This document shows positions 7,630-9,172 of a stretch of DNA of 9,172 nucleotides, one piece after another. The notes under the pieces were generated by a model. The model was not told where the DNA came from. It was given only the letters and a program-made list of their open reading frames with translations, and did not search any database. The stretch is from Paracoccaceae bacterium (GTDB lineage Bacteria; Pseudomonadota; Alphaproteobacteria; Rhodobacterales; Rhodobacteraceae), in the NCBI GenBank assembly GCA_023134935.1, contig JAGLUD010000265.1:1-9172 (forward strand), given 5' to 3'. A program made the position numbers and the translations under genes. Every line of letters begins with the position of its first letter. Positions within the stretch are counted from its first letter, which is position 1.

Positions 7630-8966
7630 CCCCAAGTCTTTTTGAAATGCAACGCGAAATGCGTGCCCGCCGCGAGGCTGCTGTGCGACGTGGTGTTGTG
7701 GCTATTCTGGACATCGGGACCTCCAAGGTTGCCTGTCTGGTCTTGCAGTTCGCCCCGAATGTGAACGCGGAACCGAGTATTTCGGATGCCGTGACCGTGC
7801 CCACAATGGGGGCGTTTCGTGTGGTCGGTGTTGGTACAACCCGTTCGCGCGGTGTGCGGTTTGGCGAAATATCGGTAATGGATGAAACTGAAAAAGCGAT
7901 CCGCACTGCTGTGCAACGGGCGCAAAAAATGGCTGGCGTTCGTGTTGATGATGTAATCGTTAGCTTTTCCGGCGGGCGTCCACGGTCTTACGGGCTTAGT
8001 GGCGAGATTAACGTTGAAAATGGCGAAGTAACGGAACGCGATATCGGTTACGCAATGGCCGCTTGTGATGTGCCGCCTTATGGCGAAAGCCGTCAGCCGA
8101 TTTCGGCGATGCCGGTTAGTTTCGCGCTGGATCATCAGCCGGGGTTGTCTGATCCGCGTGGGCAAATCGGTAATAAGCTGGCCGTTGATATGCATATGTT
8201 GACTGTTAACGATACGGTTGTGCAGAATTTGTTGCATTGCGTGAAGCGCTGCGATCTGGAGTTGGCAGGCCTGTCGATTTCGTCGTTCGCCAGCGGTCTT
8301 TCCAGCCTTGTCGAGAATGAACAAGAACTTGGTGCTGCGTGTATCGATATGGGAGCGGGGTCCACAGGGATCTCTGTTTTCATCAAGAAACAACTGATTT
8401 ATGCGGACGCGGTGCGTTTGGGCGGGGATCACATTACCAGCGATATTCGTCAAGGTTTACAAGTGGATGGCACAGTCGCTGAACGTATCAAAACACTGCA
8501 TGGCGGCGTCGTGGCTACAGGTGTGGACGACCGTGAAATGATCGAAGTACCTAACGCGATGGCACAATGGGAAGACGACCGGCGGCATGTCTCTCGTTCC
8601 GAACTTATCGGGGTTATGCGGCCACGTGTTGAGGAAATCCTTGAAGAGGTGCGCGAGCGCCTCGATGCGTCCGGGTTCGAGTATTTGCCAAGCCAGCAGA
8701 TCGTTTTGACCGGTGGTTCCAGCCAGATTCAGGGAATTGACGAACTGGCCACGCGCATTCTTGGTCGTCGTTGCCGGATTGGAAAACCAATTCGCGTTAT
8801 GGGATTGCCGCAGGCCGCAACTGGGCCGGGATTTGCCTCGGCGGTTGGTTTGGCACTGCACGCTAGCCATCCCCAAGATGAATGCTGGGATTTTGAAATG
8901 CCTGCCGACCGGATCGGTACGCGCAAGGTGCGCCGCGCGATGCGGTGGTTCCGTAATAACTGGTAA
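7626..8966 (+). CDS. ftsA: FtsA, actin-like membrane tether of FtsZ
   Basis: Cytoplasmic actin-fold ATPase that anchors FtsZ filaments to the membrane and recruits later divisome proteins. It has 446 residues. Nucleotide-binding motifs are phosphate-1 VAILDIGTSKVACLV (residues 25-39), phosphate-2 CIDMGAGSTGISVF (239-252) and adenosine IVLTGGSSQIQGIDEL (359-374). The FtsA-specific 1C region lies at roughly 85-185. The C-terminus KVRRAMRWFRNNW (434-446) is a basic, aromatic amphipathic helix of the kind that serves as the membrane-targeting sequence. The N-terminus is about 13 residues longer than E. coli FtsA before the first phosphate motif and is charged (EMQREMRARREAAVRRG). Start ATG 7626 overlaps the ftsQ stop as ATGA and has AGGAG (7614-7618) at 7 nt. 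It is the last complete gene before ftsZ. Confidence 0.97.
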   Translation: MTPSLFEMQREMRARREAAVRRGVVAILDIGTSKVACLVLQFAPNVNAEPSISDAVTVPTMGAFRVVGVGTTRSRGVRFGEISVMDETEKAIRTAVQRAQKMAGVRVDDVIVSFSGGRPRSYGLSGEINVENGEVTERDIGYAMAACDVPPYGESRQPISAMPVSFALDHQPGLSDPRGQIGNKLAVDMHMLTVNDTVVQNLLHCVKRCDLELAGLSISSFASGLSSLVENEQELGAACIDMGAGSTGISVFIKKQLIYADAVRLGGDHITSDIRQGLQVDGTVAERIKTLHGGVVATGVDDREMIEVPNAMAQWEDDRRHVSRSELIGVMRPRVEEILEEVRERLDASGFEYLPSQQIVLTGGSSQIQGIDELATRILGRRCRIGKPIRVMGLPQAATGPGFASAVGLALHASHPQDECWDFEMPADRIGTRKVRRAMRWFRNNW

Positions 8967-9048
8967 TATGGTATGTAGGCGTAAAATTGCCAAGAACACC
9001 AAATGCAGGGGTAGCTACAGGATATAGTACGAAAAACTACAAAAATTG

Positions 9049-9077
9049 GTGACGAACAGTTAAGTTTAGGTTATAAT
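9049..9077 (+). promoter_or_regulatory. Candidate strong promoter for ftsZ
   Basis: A perfect TATAAT (9072-9077) is preceded, with a 17 bp spacer, by GTGACG (9049-9054, 4 of 6 to TTGACA). An alternative -35, TTGGTG (9046-9051), has a 20 bp spacer and is less likely. Transcription should start near 9084, giving an ftsZ leader of about 60 nt. The 177 bp gap between ftsA and ftsZ, much larger than any other junction downstream of ftsW, fits a separate ftsZ promoter, as known from other alphaproteobacteria. No terminator is visible after ftsA, so read-through is also expected. Confidence 0.65.
9060..9074. promoter_or_regulatory. CtrA-like box over the ftsZ -10 element
   Basis: TTAA-N7-TTAT (TTAA at 9060-9063, TTAT at 9071-9074) matches 7 of 8 fixed bases of the alphaproteobacterial CtrA site TTAA-N7-TTAA known from Caulobacter. 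It overlaps the first three bases of the -10 hexamer, where binding would be expected to repress. In Caulobacter CtrA represses ftsZ. That it does so here is inference, and an AT-rich gap can give such a match by chance. Confidence 0.4.
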
Positions 9078-9080
9078 TGG

Positions 9081-9085
9081 GAATC
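9081..9085. promoter_or_regulatory. GANTC site at the predicted ftsZ transcription start
   Basis: GAATC, a recognition site of the cell-cycle methyltransferase CcrM of alphaproteobacteria, lies 4-8 bp downstream of the -10 hexamer and covers the predicted start of transcription. In Caulobacter, GANTC methylation affects ftsZ expression; the same here is inference. GANTC also occurs inside several genes of this window, so the site alone proves little. Confidence 0.45.
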
Positions 9086-9101
9086 AGCAGTAGAAAATTT
9101 G

Positions 9102-9106
9102 GAATC
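9102..9106. promoter_or_regulatory. Second GANTC site in the ftsZ leader
   Basis: A second GAATC lies exactly 21 bp after the first. The surrounding bases are also repeated: TTGGGAATC at 9077-9085 and TTTGGAATC at 9098-9106, 8 of 9 identical. Two helical turns between copies would place both on the same DNA face. Confidence 0.4.
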
Positions 9107-9121
9107 CCCAAATAATGGGGA
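9105..9121 (+). other. Small stem-loop in the ftsZ 5' leader
   Basis: TCCCC (9105-9109) can pair with GGGGA (9117-9121) around the loop AAATAAT. It ends 8 nt before the ftsZ Shine-Dalgarno. There is no T-run after it, so it is not a terminator. It could protect the 5' end of the mRNA or influence translation, but this is inference from position. Confidence 0.3.
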
Positions 9122-9129
9122 AACATAAC

Positions 9130-9135
9130 AGGCGG
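9130..9135 (+). promoter_or_regulatory. ftsZ ribosome binding site
   Basis: AGGCGG lies 8 nt before ATG 9144 and supports that start over the internal ATG at 9162. It is a weaker match to the Shine-Dalgarno than the GGAGGA of ftsQ. Confidence 0.6.
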
Positions 9136-9143
9136 AACTTATC

Positions 9144-9172
9144 ATGGCTTTGAACCTTAGCATGCCGGATCA
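9144..9172 (+). CDS. ftsZ: FtsZ, tubulin-like division GTPase (first 9 codons only, 3' truncated)
   Basis: The last 29 bases read ATG and eight further codons, MALNLSMPD, plus two bases. This agrees with the N-terminus of Rhodobacterales FtsZ (M-x-L-N-L-x-M-P), and the position directly after ftsA is the conserved place for ftsZ. FtsZ polymerises at midcell with GTP to form the division ring, tethered by FtsA. None of the GTPase motifs are inside the window, so the call rests on the short N-terminal match and gene order. Confidence 0.85.

Noticed and set aside
7233..8453. Long antisense open frame of 406 codons opposite ftsQ and ftsA
   Set aside because: Over ftsA it is in codon register with the sense gene, so it stays open simply because ftsA rarely uses TTA, CTA and TCA codons. 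The translation is rich in Arg, His, Asn and Thr with no recognisable domain, and the opposite strand encodes well-conserved FtsQ and FtsA.
9011..9018. GTAGCTAC palindrome after ftsA as a terminator or operator
   Set aside because: It is only 8 bp, has no loop, no T-run and no second copy nearby, so nothing supports a function.
9023..9028. Second -10-like TATAGT upstream of the main ftsZ promoter
   Set aside because: The only good -35-like sequence (TTGCCA, 8987-8992) is 30 bp away, too far for a sigma70 spacer.

Overview
The window is a stretch of a conserved division and cell wall (dcw) cluster from an alphaproteobacterium. All genes lie on the + strand in the order murD (5' truncated), ftsW, murG, murC, murB, ddl, ftsQ, ftsA, ftsZ (first 9 codons only). 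The order, the short type of MurB, the FtsA and FtsZ N-termini, the moderate GC content and the protein wording (for example MurC beginning with a [24 protein letters not shown] segment) suggest Rhodobacterales, probably a marine Roseobacter-group member. That placement is from memory of the families and not from a search.

Layout: positions 1-1068 carry the C-terminal three quarters of murD. A 154 bp gap (1069-1222) follows, with a plausible sigma70-type promoter, phased AAATTT tracts and a 7-codon leader ORF that ends on the ftsW start codon. From 1223 to 8966 the genes are packed tightly: ftsW/murG overlap as TGATG, murG is followed at once by murC (TTG start), murC/murB overlap by 8 bp, murB and ddl are 44 bp apart, ddl/ftsQ overlap by 13 bp, and ftsQ/ftsA overlap as ATGA. 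This is one transcription unit with extensive translational coupling. A 177 bp gap (8967-9143) separates ftsA from ftsZ. It holds a strong-looking promoter with a perfect TATAAT, a near-consensus CtrA half-site pair over the -10, two GANTC sites 21 bp apart, and a small leader hairpin.

How the genes work together: MurD, MurC and MurB, with Ddl supplying D-Ala-D-Ala, act in cytoplasmic UDP-MurNAc-pentapeptide synthesis. MurG makes lipid II on the inner membrane face. FtsW polymerises lipid II at the septum. FtsQ, FtsA and FtsZ assemble the divisome that directs this synthesis to midcell.

I found no mobile element, CRISPR array, RNA gene or unrecognised protein-coding gene, and no previously undescribed system. 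The points worth a second look are regulatory: the ftsZ promoter region, the displaced murC start, and the murD-ftsW leader.
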